DNA from: DUVY01 sp036562755
Lineage (GTDB): Bacteria; Bacillota; Clostridia; Christensenellales; DUVY01
Direction: 5' to 3'
DNA: 22,483 nt
NCBI GenBank assembly: GCA_036562755.1
Contig: DATCJN010000060.1
Span: 1 to 22,483, forward strand
The notes under the pieces were generated by a model. That model was not told where the DNA came from, did no database searches, and saw nothing but the letters and a program-made list of their open reading frames with translations. Shown piece by piece: positions 7,501-15,616 of this stretch. The translations under genes and the position numbers were made by a program. Position 1 is the stretch's first letter, and the number at the start of each line of letters is the position of its first letter.

Positions 7501-8819
7501 TGCATAACTCCTTTTAAATCATAAGTCATTATATCGGTTATTTTCACATCGTAAAAATTGCCCACTTCGGCAAAGTCCCCGCTGAAATAAACCAATGTAT
7601 CTACTTCGGGCGCGTTAAATTGCGTCCGTCCGTAGAATAATTTTCTATCAAAATCTATGCCTTCGTATAAAACCTTTAAAGTTCTATTTAGATACTTTTT
7701 ATTGTTTTGAATTACTACTTTTTGTTGAACCGCGGCGGCTTGTCTTAATCTAAGATTTTTAATTTTTGCCGGAATTTGACCGCTCATTTTGGCCGCGGGC
7801 GTGCCTTCTTCTTTTGAATATGTGAAAAAGCCTACATTATCAAGTTTGTATTCTTCCAAAAACGCCAAGAGCTTCTCAAACTGTTCATCCGTTTCTTGCG
7901 GGAATCCCAAAATAAAAGAGCTTCTAATGCTTATGTCTCCCGCCTCGCGTATTTTATTGATAAGGTTCTTTATGCCCTCTTCGGTAATTCTTCTATTCAT
8001 TCTTCTTAATATCGTATCATCGATATGCTGCAACGGTATGTCCAAATAGTTACAAATTTTTGACTCCGATACTATCAGATTTAGCAACCTATCCGAAACG
8101 GTTTCAGGATAACAATACAGCAGTCTGATCCATTCGATTCCGTTAATTTTAGTAAGGTCATTCATTAAATCGGAAATATCGTAATCCTTATATAAATCGC
8201 TTCCATACCTGCCCGTGTCTTGAGCCACTAAGATTAACTCTTTTACCCCAATATCAGCAAGACCTTGAGCTTCTCTTAATATATTTTCTTTTGCTCTTGA
8301 GGTGTATTTGCCCCTAATACTTGGAATAGAACAAAAAGTGCAATGATTGTCGCAGCCTTCGGCAATTTTTATATACGCGTAATGCTGCGGGGTAGTCAAT
8401 ACTCTTTCGTAAACATCTATATCTTTGGAAACATTGCTGTAATAGTTTTCGCCTTTATATAGACGCTCTAAAATATCGGCGATTTCGGAATAATTAGATG
8501 TGCCCAAAAATGCGTCGACTTCGGGCAATTCTTTTTTTAAATCCTCAAGATATTTTTGGCTTAAACAACCTGTAACGATAATCTTTTCGCAGTTATTTTT
8601 CTTTAACTCAATAGCGTCTAAAATATTATCTATGGATTCCTTTCTAGCCTTTTCAATAAAGGCGCAAGTGTTTATGATAATTATATCGGCGTTATCTAAA
8701 TCATCGACAACCTCTAGTCCCGTTCCTTTTAAGAAACCTAGCATTTTTTCGGTATCGACTCTATTCTTATCGCAGCCAAGTGAAACAATTCCTAGTTTTT
8801 TGTTAGTTAGTATGCTCAT
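7497..8819 (-). CDS. rimO: Ribosomal protein S12 methylthiotransferase RimO
   Basis: Radical-SAM enzyme that adds a methylthio group to an Asp of ribosomal protein S12. It has 440 aa. The N-terminal UPF0004 domain carries C16 (SLGCDKN), C52 (NTCAFI) and C85 (TGCLS) for the auxiliary 4Fe-4S cluster. The radical-SAM triad is C156-x3-C160-x2-C163 (EGCDNHCTFC). A TRAM domain fills the C-terminus (about 370-435). NTCAFI followed by AxxES favours RimO over the tRNA enzyme MiaB. It overlaps the end of ftsK by 17 nt and the start of pgsA by 4 nt, forming a compact operon. Confidence 0.95.
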   Translation of the reverse strand: MSILTNKKLGIVSLGCDKNRVDTEKMLGFLKGTGLEVVDDLDNADIIIINTCAFIEKARKESIDNILDAIELKKNNCEKIIVTGCLSQKYLEDLKKELPEVDAFLGTSNYSEIADILERLYKGENYYSNVSKDIDVYERVLTTPQHYAYIKIAEGCDNHCTFCSIPSIRGKYTSRAKENILREAQGLADIGVKELILVAQDTGRYGSDLYKDYDISDLMNDLTKINGIEWIRLLYCYPETVSDRLLNLIVSESKICNYLDIPLQHIDDTILRRMNRRITEEGIKNLINKIREAGDISIRSSFILGFPQETDEQFEKLLAFLEEYKLDNVGFFTYSKEEGTPAAKMSGQIPAKIKNLRLRQAAAVQQKVVIQNNKKYLNRTLKVLYEGIDFDRKLFYGRTQFNAPEVDTLVYFSGDFAEVGNFYDVKITDIMTYDLKGVMQ

Positions 8820-11772
8820 TTAAATCAAACGGTTCTCCAAATTCTTCTTCAAATTGTTCGGGCGTAATAAAAACCTTTCTCGGCTTATTGGTTCCGTCAA
8901 AAGCCGAAATATATTTCTTTAACTCCAACTGATCCATAATTCTTGCCGCCTTAGCGTATCCGTACCTAAACCTTCTTTGTATTAATGTTGTAGAAGCCTG
9001 GCCTAGCTCAATAAACATTCGAACTATATTGGCAAGATTTGGATCAGATTCATCGACATAGTTAGCTACCGTTACGCCGTTATTATCGGTAGCGCTTGTG
9101 TTAAATACCAACTTTTCTATTTCTTCGTCAAAGTCCGACGGATTGTTTTCTTTTACAAAATCCACTACGTCGCAAACTTCTTGATTGGTAACAAAGGCGC
9201 CTTGGACTCTAATAGGTTCGGGCTTGTCAATAGGCGCGTAAAGCATATCGCCGCGGCCAAGCAGCATTTCGGCGCCGCCTTGGTCTAAAATCGTCTTTGA
9301 GTCGGCTATGGACGTTACCGCAAATGCTATTCTTGAAGGCAAATTAGCCTTAATCGTGCCTGTAATAATATCTACCGAAGGTCGCTGCGTCGCCAAAACG
9401 AGATGTATTCCGGCCGCGCGTGATTTTTGAGCGATGATCCTTATCCTATCTTCAAAATCGCGCTTAGCTTGCAGCATCAAATCGGCGAGCTCGTCTACTA
9501 CGATAACTATATAAGGAAGTTTTTCTACATCGCCGTTTTGGACAACAGTTAATGAGTTAAATTCGTGAATATCTCTAACCTTATAATCAACAAACAGTTC
9601 AAATCTCTTTTCCGCCTCTTCAATCGCCCATTCAAAAGCGTTTAATGCGTGTTCCGATTCTGTTATAGGATTCTCAATTAACAAATGCGGCAATCCCCTA
9701 TAGCTTGTAAACTCAACGCGTTTAGGGTCAATTAAAATTAGCCTTAAATCCGCGGGCGAAGATTTGAATATCAAGCTAGTAATAAGCGCGTTAAGGCAAG
9801 ACGATTTACCCGAATTGGTAGCGCCGGCCACCAATAAGTGCGGCATATTAATAAGGTCGGCTATAATGTTCTTGCCCGTAATGTCTTTGCCCAGGGCAAA
9901 ACTCAGAGGCGACGGATGATTAGCAAACTCTCTGGATTCTATGATTTCTTTTAAAGATACTATCTCTATGGAATGGTTAGGTATCTCTATGGCAACGGCC
10001 TGTTTGCCCGGAATGTGCGTTTCTATGCGAACTTTGCCGTTGGACGCCATAGCGTAAGCGATGTCGTCCGCCCTTTCAGAAATTCTTTTAACCGAGATCC
10101 CTTGAGGCATCTGCAATTCGTATCTTGTAACTGCAGGGCCTTTGCAAACGCCAATTACCTTTGCGGGCGTTTTGAAATCATATAATACTTGCTCTAATAC
10201 TCCTATATTTTCATTAATATAGTCGTCAATTTTACCCGTATAAGTAGAATTATTTTGCAACAATTCAATAGGCGGTTTTATATATTTTGACCAAGTTCCA
10301 GGTCTAGTAATTCTAGGCGTTTGAGCTTTCTCAACCTTTCTTGAATATAATATATCTTCTACCTTTAACTGTCCGTTGGTCGATTCTTTAGTATCCTTAT
10401 TTTCTTCATCAACTTCTTCTTCAACAGATTCTGCTTCGCTTATCTTTTGAGTTATATCATAAGGTTTTTTAGGCGGATTAATTTTAAAATATTGAGCATC
10501 ATCGTCGAAGCTCTCCAAAGGTTTATCATTGCTTTTGACCGTTGTCAAATCATCAGGCTTGCTTTCTTCGTCTTCGACTTGGAGTTTTTTCATTGATGCT
10601 TGAGTTTGATCGGTATAAATCTGAGGCTCGCTATAAACCTGGCTTTTGGCTCCGCGTTTTAAAATTTCTTTAAATTCTTTAATAACGCTGTCTTCAACTT
10701 TGTTTGCTTTGCTTTCTTTAAGTTTTTGGCTAATCAAATCGCCGTCTATGATATTGGGAATTCTAGGCGGCTCCGTTTGTTTTTGAATGCTTTGTTTTAG
10801 CTCGCTGCTTAATCTTGCTTCTAAAATTTCTTTGCTTCTTTTTTCAGCGTCAATGACATTAGGCGCCACAATCTTCTTAGGCGGCAAAAAATCGTTTTTT
10901 TCGGTATGAATAATCTTTTCGGGCTTGGGCTCGCTATATATATTCTTTATGGGTTCTTTTGTCTCCGTTGAGACGGAAGGCGCTGTATAATCAGTTCTTA
11001 TGGTATTAATAGCGCTTTTAGGCTGAATTTTATTGTCTAAAGAAAAATCTGCATATTTTTTCTTGTTTTCTTCCAACGCAGAATAAAAGTCCTGGCTTAA
11101 GCTATATATCTTTTGAACCTTTCTGTCGCTTTTTTCAAAAGAAGAAGCTTTTTTATCGGTCTTTATGATAGTGGAAACAAACAATGAATTAGACGGTCTT
11201 TGCTCTACGAATTCCCTTCTAAAATCCTTTTGAGTATTGGCAATAATATTTTTGGCCTTATGTTCTCTGAGCTTGGCAAAATCAATAAAAGTTACCGCAA
11301 AAATCACAAAAAGCGCGGAAAACAAAACATAGCTTCCAACAAGCTTTAACACAGAATAAATAGGATATATTACAGATCCTAATATAATTCCCCCAAAGGT
11401 TATTGCGGAATCATAACATTTTGAAATATAGCTTGCAAACGAAACATTGGGGCCTAAAAAGCGCGCCGAAGAGATAAGATGCAAGATTAAAAGCGCGCAA
11501 ATAAACATACCCGCAACAGAAAACGATTTTCTAATTGAAACCTGAACGGTGTAGCCTTTAAAGAGAATAAAACCAAAAGAAAACAGCGTTACAAACAAGG
11601 CGTAATGCGAAAAGCCAAAAACGCCCATGATAAAACCTTTTACCGCTTTTGCCCCAATGGGAGCTAAAAAAGAATCAAAGACGGTAAAAATTAAAATGAC
11701 TGCTGATAAAATCATCAGAGCCAATCCGTTAATTTCGCTTCCTTTGCCTGAGAACCTATTTTCTTTTTTCAA
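8803..11772 (-). CDS. ftsK: DNA translocase FtsK/SpoIIIE
   Basis: Membrane-anchored hexameric motor that pumps chromosomal DNA through the closing septum; in spore formers the homologue SpoIIIE fills the forespore. From TTG 11772 it has 989 aa. There are four hydrophobic segments (about 15-36, 45-72, 84-102, 125-165), then a long, charged, low-complexity linker (about 170-480). The RecA-like motor has Walker A GATNSGKSS (650-658) and Walker B VVDELAD (about 758-764), and a winged-helix gamma domain lies at the C-terminus (RRFRYGYAKAARIMDQLE). I prefer TTG 11772 because GGGAG lies 6 nt before it. A longer frame from TTG 11850 starts inside the -35 box of the likely promoter (11822-11850), so it cannot be on that transcript. 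The linker is longer than in B. subtilis SpoIIIE (787 aa in total). Confidence 0.93.
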   Translation of the reverse strand: MKKENRFSGKGSEINGLALMILSAVILIFTVFDSFLAPIGAKAVKGFIMGVFGFSHYALFVTLFSFGFILFKGYTVQVSIRKSFSVAGMFICALLILHLISSARFLGPNVSFASYISKCYDSAITFGGIILGSVIYPIYSVLKLVGSYVLFSALFVIFAVTFIDFAKLREHKAKNIIANTQKDFRREFVEQRPSNSLFVSTIIKTDKKASSFEKSDRKVQKIYSLSQDFYSALEENKKKYADFSLDNKIQPKSAINTIRTDYTAPSVSTETKEPIKNIYSEPKPEKIIHTEKNDFLPPKKIVAPNVIDAEKRSKEILEARLSSELKQSIQKQTEPPRIPNIIDGDLISQKLKESKANKVEDSVIKEFKEILKRGAKSQVYSEPQIYTDQTQASMKKLQVEDEESKPDDLTTVKSNDKPLESFDDDAQYFKINPPKKPYDITQKISEAESVEEEVDEENKDTKESTNGQLKVEDILYSRKVEKAQTPRITRPGTWSKYIKPPIELLQNNSTYTGKIDDYINENIGVLEQVLYDFKTPAKVIGVCKGPAVTRYELQMPQGISVKRISERADDIAYAMASNGKVRIETHIPGKQAVAIEIPNHSIEIVSLKEIIESREFANHPSPLSFALGKDITGKNIIADLINMPHLLVAGATNSGKSSCLNALITSLIFKSSPADLRLILIDPKRVEFTSYRGLPHLLIENPITESEHALNAFEWAIEEAEKRFELFVDYKVRDIHEFNSLTVVQNGDVEKLPYIVIVVDELADLMLQAKRDFEDRIRIIAQKSRAAGIHLVLATQRPSVDIITGTIKANLPSRIAFAVTSIADSKTILDQGGAEMLLGRGDMLYAPIDKPEPIRVQGAFVTNQEVCDVVDFVKENNPSDFDEEIEKLVFNTSATDNNGVTVANYVDESDPNLANIVRMFIELGQASTTLIQRRFRYGYAKAARIMDQLELKKYISAFDGTNKPRKVFITPEQFEEEFGEPFDLNEHTN

Positions 11773-11778
11773 TAAAGA

Positions 11779-11783
11779 CTCCC
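11779..11783 (-). promoter_or_regulatory. Shine-Dalgarno site that decides the ftsK start
   Basis: GGGAG on the minus strand, 6 nt before TTG 11772. Confidence 0.55.
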
Positions 11784-11821
11784 GAAACCCTAATAAAATT
11801 TGAAAAAAGCGATTTTTATTA

Positions 11822-11850
11822 ATTATAACATAACGCTGGTTAATAGACAA
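11822..11850 (-). promoter_or_regulatory. Sigma-A type promoter of the ftsK-rimO-pgsA operon
   Basis: On the minus strand TTGTCT (11850-11845), 17 nt, TATAAT (11827-11822). Transcription would start near 11815, giving a leader of about 40 nt with GGGAG before TTG 11772. Confidence 0.7.
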
Positions 11851-11888
11851 TGAATATAAATCTTAAGACGTTACGGATAATCGACAAT

Positions 11889-12617
11889 TTACACAACATT
11901 ATTGAGCGATTTTAGCGAGCATCCAACAAGCTCGCAAAAGGCATCCGCTATAAAATCCAACGCCTTTTTGGAAGCAGACGGCTGTATTTTAATCGTCGCA
12001 AGCCTTTCATAGTCCGAATTATCTATAAATTTAAGGTTATTAATTAAATTAATCGGAATGGGCTGACCGTCGACGTCTTTGCATAACGGACACAATACCC
12101 CGCCCCTTAGCGCCGAAAAATACGGCTTGGAAACAGTAGCTTTGCAAGACGAACATTTGGAAAAATTCATCTTATATCCTATCAGAGCCAAAGTGTCGAT
12201 AATAAATTTGGCCGCAATTACCTTTTCGTCGGTCTTCTCATAAGCTAATTCTTTTAGCGCCTTTAAACTTTGCAAAAACAGTTTCTCATTAGGCTGTCCT
12301 TCAACGGTCGCGTAATCAATGACTTCCAAGATAACGCAACCAGCAAAAAACCTTTCGCTCTGATAAGCCAGATCGTAAAACGATTCCGTCAAGGTGCAAT
12401 TGGTCGTTATATAATTATTGCCGCGCTCGCAAAGTATAAACTCTCCAAAGCAAAAAGGCTGCGCCGCCATTTTCATCTTGGCCTTGGGCTTTTTAACCCC
12501 TCTAAAAACGGCGTAAAGCTTGCCCTTTTCCAAAGTAAAAATTGCGGCAACTTTATCATCGTCTTTATAATCCTTGGTATTAAGAACTAACCCCGTAACC
12601 TTAATATTATCTTCCAT
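11889..12617 (-). CDS. recO: DNA repair protein RecO
   Basis: RecF-pathway mediator that helps load RecA on SSB-coated single-stranded DNA. It has 242 aa. The N-terminal OB domain (about 1-80) begins with the typical TGLVLNTKDYKDDDK stretch. An alpha-helical domain follows, with a zinc finger of C155/C158 and C176/C179. ATG 12617 has no SD; the bases before it are almost all A/T, and two TATAAT boxes lie within 30 nt of the start. It is divergent from the yqzL-like gene, whereas in B. subtilis yqzL and recO are adjacent and co-directional. ftsK follows on the same strand after 116 nt. Confidence 0.93.
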   Translation of the reverse strand: MEDNIKVTGLVLNTKDYKDDDKVAAIFTLEKGKLYAVFRGVKKPKAKMKMAAQPFCFGEFILCERGNNYITTNCTLTESFYDLAYQSERFFAGCVILEVIDYATVEGQPNEKLFLQSLKALKELAYEKTDEKVIAAKFIIDTLALIGYKMNFSKCSSCKATVSKPYFSALRGGVLCPLCKDVDGQPIPINLINNLKFIDNSDYERLATIKIQPSASKKALDFIADAFCELVGCSLKSLNNVV

Positions 12618-12627
12618 AGAAAAATTA

Positions 12628-12662
12628 TATCAAATTATAAACTTAATTTTTATTTTTGTTAT
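12628..12662 (-). promoter_or_regulatory. Possible recO promoter with very short leader
   Basis: On the minus strand ATAACA, 17 nt, TATAAT lie upstream of recO, and a second TATAAT lies only 6 nt before the ATG. Either box would give a leader of about 0-10 nt with no SD. Coordinates are approximate. Confidence 0.35.
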
Positions 12663-12720
12663 AAATAATTATATAGTTTTTTGAACATACTACAACTATA
12701 AATAAATAGGAGGTTGACCT

Positions 12721-12858
12721 ATGATTGACGATGAATTAGGTAATGCATATTGGCAATTGTTTTCTTCCACGGGGCAAATCGGATATTATCTGTTATATAA
12801 AAGGCTAACCGAAGACGAAGAAGTCAATCCTCCTACAAAAAGATCCAAATTTGATTAA
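12721..12858 (+). CDS. yqzL: YqzL-like small protein
   Basis: A 45-codon gene with a strong SD (AGGAGG, 7 nt before ATG 12721) and a perfect-stem terminator just after its stop. The central stretch WQLFSSTGQIGYYLLYKRL (residues 11-29) matches the W-x-x-F-x-x-T-G-x-(I/V)-x-x-Y-L-L-(F/Y)-K-x-L pattern that I remember for B. subtilis YqzL, a protein of about 47 aa encoded next to recO between era and recO. The tail is short and charged (EDEEVNPPTKRSKFD). Its place beside recO supports the assignment, although it points the opposite way. The family's function is unknown. Confidence 0.82.
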   Translation: MIDDELGNAYWQLFSSTGQIGYYLLYKRLTEDEEVNPPTKRSKFD

Positions 12859-12864
12859 CGCAAA

Positions 12865-12903
12865 ATTACAGACCTTAATTTTTTTAAGGTCTGTAATCTT
12901 TTT
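12865..12903. terminator. Bidirectional terminator between yqzL and the dUTPase-like gene
   Basis: A 12-bp perfect stem (12865-12876 with 12886-12897) and a 9-nt loop, followed by CTTTTT on the plus strand and TTTT on the minus strand. The stop codon of the minus-strand gene (12884-12886) lies at the loop edge, so one stem arm is coding. Confidence 0.88.
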
Positions 12904-13243
12904 GGGAAGATTGTCCCGTTTGTCTTTTTAAATTTTCTTTATTTTTTTCTAAATATATCTGATATAACTCATCAGCAGTCATGCCCGCGTGCAAGCACAT
13001 GCTCACAAAAAAGTGCATGACATCGACCAGCTCTTCTTTTAATGACTGGCCGTCAATTTCTTTAGGATTTTTCCACCATTTAAAATTGACTTCGTCCAGC
13101 ACCTCGCTTAATTCAGAAATTATAGCCAAGATATTTTTTTGAATCCAAACTTCAGGCGTGAATTTATCTTGTAAATTATGATTTTGGGATATAAAGTTAT
13201 TTAAGCTTTCTTGCATTTGGAAAATATGCTCAAGTTTATCCAT
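12884..13243 (-). CDS. Dimeric dUTPase/MazG-like all-alpha nucleotide pyrophosphohydrolase
   Basis: A 119-aa protein of the all-alpha NTP pyrophosphatase superfamily. The metal-binding pattern is ExxE (E44, E47, in SELSEVLDE) and ExxD (E71, D74, in EELVDVMHF). FKWWK (54-58) and the C-terminal YLEKNKENxxRQ are typical of the dimeric (type 2) dUTPase group. The likely role is hydrolysis of dUTP or a related NTP to keep uracil or damaged bases out of DNA. The exact substrate cannot be read from sequence, as MazG-like proteins differ. GGAG lies 7 nt before ATG 13243. The gene is single, between terminators at 13291-13324 and 12865-12903. Confidence 0.85.
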   Translation of the reverse strand: MDKLEHIFQMQESLNNFISQNHNLQDKFTPEVWIQKNILAIISELSEVLDEVNFKWWKNPKEIDGQSLKEELVDVMHFFVSMCLHAGMTADELYQIYLEKNKENLKRQTGQSSQKDYRP

Positions 13244-13290
13244 ATAAATCTCCTTTTGTAACCCCCTCTATAAAAATATACCATAGCAAT

Positions 13291-13324
13291 AAAAAAAGCC
13301 ATAGCAAACGCTATGGCTTTTTTT
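13291..13324. terminator. Bidirectional terminator downstream of the M16 peptidase gene
   Basis: AAAAAAAGCCATAGC, loop AAAC, GCTATGGCTTTTTTT: a 15-bp perfect stem with A/T tracts at both ends, so it can work on either strand. It ends the ylxY-mlpA unit on the minus strand. Confidence 0.92.
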
Positions 13325-13335
13325 ATTGTTTATGT

Positions 13336-14598
13336 TTAATTAATATATTTTAACAAATCTTCGGTTTCTCTATTAGCCACGCAAGCTATGCTCGCTCTTT
13401 CAAAATTTAGATATTTTCTTGCGACATTTATAACATCGTCCTTGGTTATGGAATTGATGTCTTTTAGCTTTTTATCCAAATCAAAAATCTCATCCGATAC
13501 CAATAACATCTTTCCATAAACGTTCATAATCGCTGTAGTGTTTTCTTGACCTAGTATAAAATTGCCTTTTAACTGCTCTTTGCCTCGTAAAAACTCGTCA
13601 TCGGTAATTCCGTCTTTTACGAATTTCTTGAGTTCTTCTACGGTCGTGCTTACGGCTTTTTCAATGTTTTGCGGGTTTGTGCCGCAATAAATCGAGAAAA
13701 GACCGTTATTTTTGTATGAAGATATAAAGCTATAAACAGAATAAGCAAGCCCTAATTCTTCTCTTATTTTTTGGAACAATCTAGAGCTCATTGAGCCGCC
13801 CAAGATATTAGACATTATCATCATAGCGTGCGTGTCTTCAGAGTTAAAAACGGGCGAAGGAAAACCTATCGCAATGCTCGCCTGCTCTAACTGTTTTACT
13901 TTGCTGCCAAATTTGTGCGCGGATAGATGTTTAGGCGCAGGAACTGCTTTAAGACAGTTTTCTCTGCCCTGGAATCTTTGATTAAAGTATTTATCGACCA
14001 TATCGGTTAATTTATCAAAATCCAGATTTCCCGCTACCGCTATAACTATATTTTGCGGGCAATAATGGTCAGCCATAAATTTCTGGATTTTTTCTTTATT
14101 AAAACTATTTATGTTATCTGCGTTGCCAATTATCGGCTGCCCTAGCGGACTGCCTTCAAAAAATAATTTAGCAAGATGTTCATGGCAAACATCCTCAGGC
14201 GAGTCCTCTGTCATAGAGATTTCTTCTAGAACGACTTTTTTTTCTTTTTCCAGTTCATTTTCGTCAAAGAGCGAATTAAACAACATATCGCTCAAAATAT
14301 CCAAACATTGTTCAAGATGCTCGTCTATCGACTTGGTATAATAACAAGTAATTTCTTTAGCCGTAAATGCGTTAATTTGACCGCCGATTTTGTCTATAGA
14401 GTCGGCAATATCAAATGCCGTGCGATTGGTTGTGCCCTTAAAAAGCATATGTTCTATGAAATGGGATATGCCGTTGATTTGGCTATCTTCATACGCGCTT
14501 CCCGCGCCTACCCAAACGCCTACGGATACCGACCTTAAAAAGTCGAGCTTTTTCATTATTAATCTTAATCCGTTGGGATAGGAAACCATCTTATGCAT
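13336..14598 (-). CDS. mlpA: M16 family zinc peptidase (MlpA/YmxG-like)
   Basis: Processing-peptidase-like metalloprotease of 420 aa. The inverted zinc motif HxxEH is HFIEH (46-50), with the third ligand Glu in VVLEEI (E125 or E126) about 75 residues later, as in the family. The second M16 domain carries the SSRLFQKIREELGLAYSVYSF region. AGAGG lies 9 nt before ATG 14598; Met4 is a possible alternative start. It follows a ylxY-like gene, the same pair as in B. subtilis (pnpA-ylxY-mlpA). That context supports the MlpA name, though the substrate is unknown. No signal peptide is visible, so it should act in the cytoplasm. Confidence 0.9.
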   Translation of the reverse strand: MHKMVSYPNGLRLIMKKLDFLRSVSVGVWVGAGSAYEDSQINGISHFIEHMLFKGTTNRTAFDIADSIDKIGGQINAFTAKEITCYYTKSIDEHLEQCLDILSDMLFNSLFDENELEKEKKVVLEEISMTEDSPEDVCHEHLAKLFFEGSPLGQPIIGNADNINSFNKEKIQKFMADHYCPQNIVIAVAGNLDFDKLTDMVDKYFNQRFQGRENCLKAVPAPKHLSAHKFGSKVKQLEQASIAIGFPSPVFNSEDTHAMMIMSNILGGSMSSRLFQKIREELGLAYSVYSFISSYKNNGLFSIYCGTNPQNIEKAVSTTVEELKKFVKDGITDDEFLRGKEQLKGNFILGQENTTAIMNVYGKMLLVSDEIFDLDKKLKDINSITKDDVINVARKYLNFERASIACVANRETEDLLKYIN

Positions 14599-14725
14599 AA
14601 AAAAATACCTCTCGTAAAAGTTTTTAAATATAGTATGCGATATTTGCCAAAAAATTAATTTATAAAAATGAAAAAAATGGAATATTTGACTAATAGTTTA
14701 TATGAAATACTTAAAACAGTCAATT

Positions 14726-15463
14726 TTAAATCTTGCTCACGGTAGCAATATTCTCGCTTACCGTAACCAACGAAAAACCTTTTTCTTTTAAGGTTTTGAT
14801 TATATTAGGCAGCGCTTCTACGGTGTTTTGGGTAGGATGCATTAAAATTAAATCGCCGTTTGAAGCTTTGGCCGTCGCTCTTTTATAAATCAAATCGGTA
14901 TTTTTATCCCGCCAATCTATCGTATCTTTAGTCCACATAATTGTTTTATAACCCAATTCATCCGCAACTTCTAGCGTGGTTTTGTTATAAGAGCCTGACG
15001 GAGGCGCAAACAACGAGGTTTTTACGCCGCAAATGCTTTGAATTAATTTTTCGGTTACATAAATTTCTTCACGGTTTTGCTCTTTGGATAAATTTTTATG
15101 GTCTTTATGAAAATATCCATGATTGCCTATTTCATGTCCGCGTTTAACAATGTCTTTTAGCACTTCTTCATTTTTAGCCGCCCAGCTGCCGCCTATAAAA
15201 AATGTGCATTTTACATTATATTGATCAAAAATCAAGAGCATATCGTCGATATATTCCGTTCCCCAATATACATTTATCATGAGGCTTATATTACTTTTAG
15301 AGGTGTCGCCGTTATAATATGCTTGCGGGCTTCCGCTATTAAACACCTGAGCTATGTCGTCTTTTATCGACATTCCTAAGACAAATAGCACCGCGATTGC
15401 TATAATTATATTGCAAAATACGTCCCTAAAATATTTTAATTTTTGGGTTGCGTTTTGAATCAT
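14726..15463 (-). CDS. ylxY: YlxY-like polysaccharide deacetylase family protein, catalytic motifs degenerate
   Basis: A 245-aa protein with an N-terminal TM anchor (about 13-31) and a NodB-homology domain outside the membrane. Motif 1, usually TFDDG, is INVYWG (63-68), so the catalytic Asp pair is missing. Motif 2 is NHGYFH (114-119), with both His kept. Motif 3, usually RxPxG, is APPSGSYN (153-160), without the Arg. Motifs 4 and 5 are TIDW (181-184) and LILMHPT (205-211). This mix, plus the mlpA gene downstream, matches B. subtilis YlxY, annotated as a sporulation-related deacetylase-family protein. Deacetylase activity is doubtful; it may only bind glycans. The SD is weak (AGAG). Confidence 0.85.
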   Translation of the reverse strand: MIQNATQKLKYFRDVFCNIIIAIAVLFVLGMSIKDDIAQVFNSGSPQAYYNGDTSKSNISLMINVYWGTEYIDDMLLIFDQYNVKCTFFIGGSWAAKNEEVLKDIVKRGHEIGNHGYFHKDHKNLSKEQNREEIYVTEKLIQSICGVKTSLFAPPSGSYNKTTLEVADELGYKTIMWTKDTIDWRDKNTDLIYKRATAKASNGDLILMHPTQNTVEALPNIIKTLKEKGFSLVTVSENIATVSKI

Positions 15464-15549
15464 ATTTTATATATATTCTCTAAGATAGAAAAAAAGTAAT
15501 GAAACCAGCAAACTAAACCTACAATTAAAAACTTCAAAATCATTGGCAA

Positions 15550-15579
15550 TTGATAGACAATCTTTTTAAGATATATTAT
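15550..15579 (+). promoter_or_regulatory. Sigma-A type promoter of eno
   Basis: TTGATA (15550-15555), 18 nt, TATTAT (15574-15579). Transcription would start near 15586, giving a leader of about 30 nt that holds AAGGAG at 15604-15609. Confidence 0.6.
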
Positions 15580-15616
15580 CATTATATGGCAAACAAAATT
15601 ATTAAGGAGATATAAT

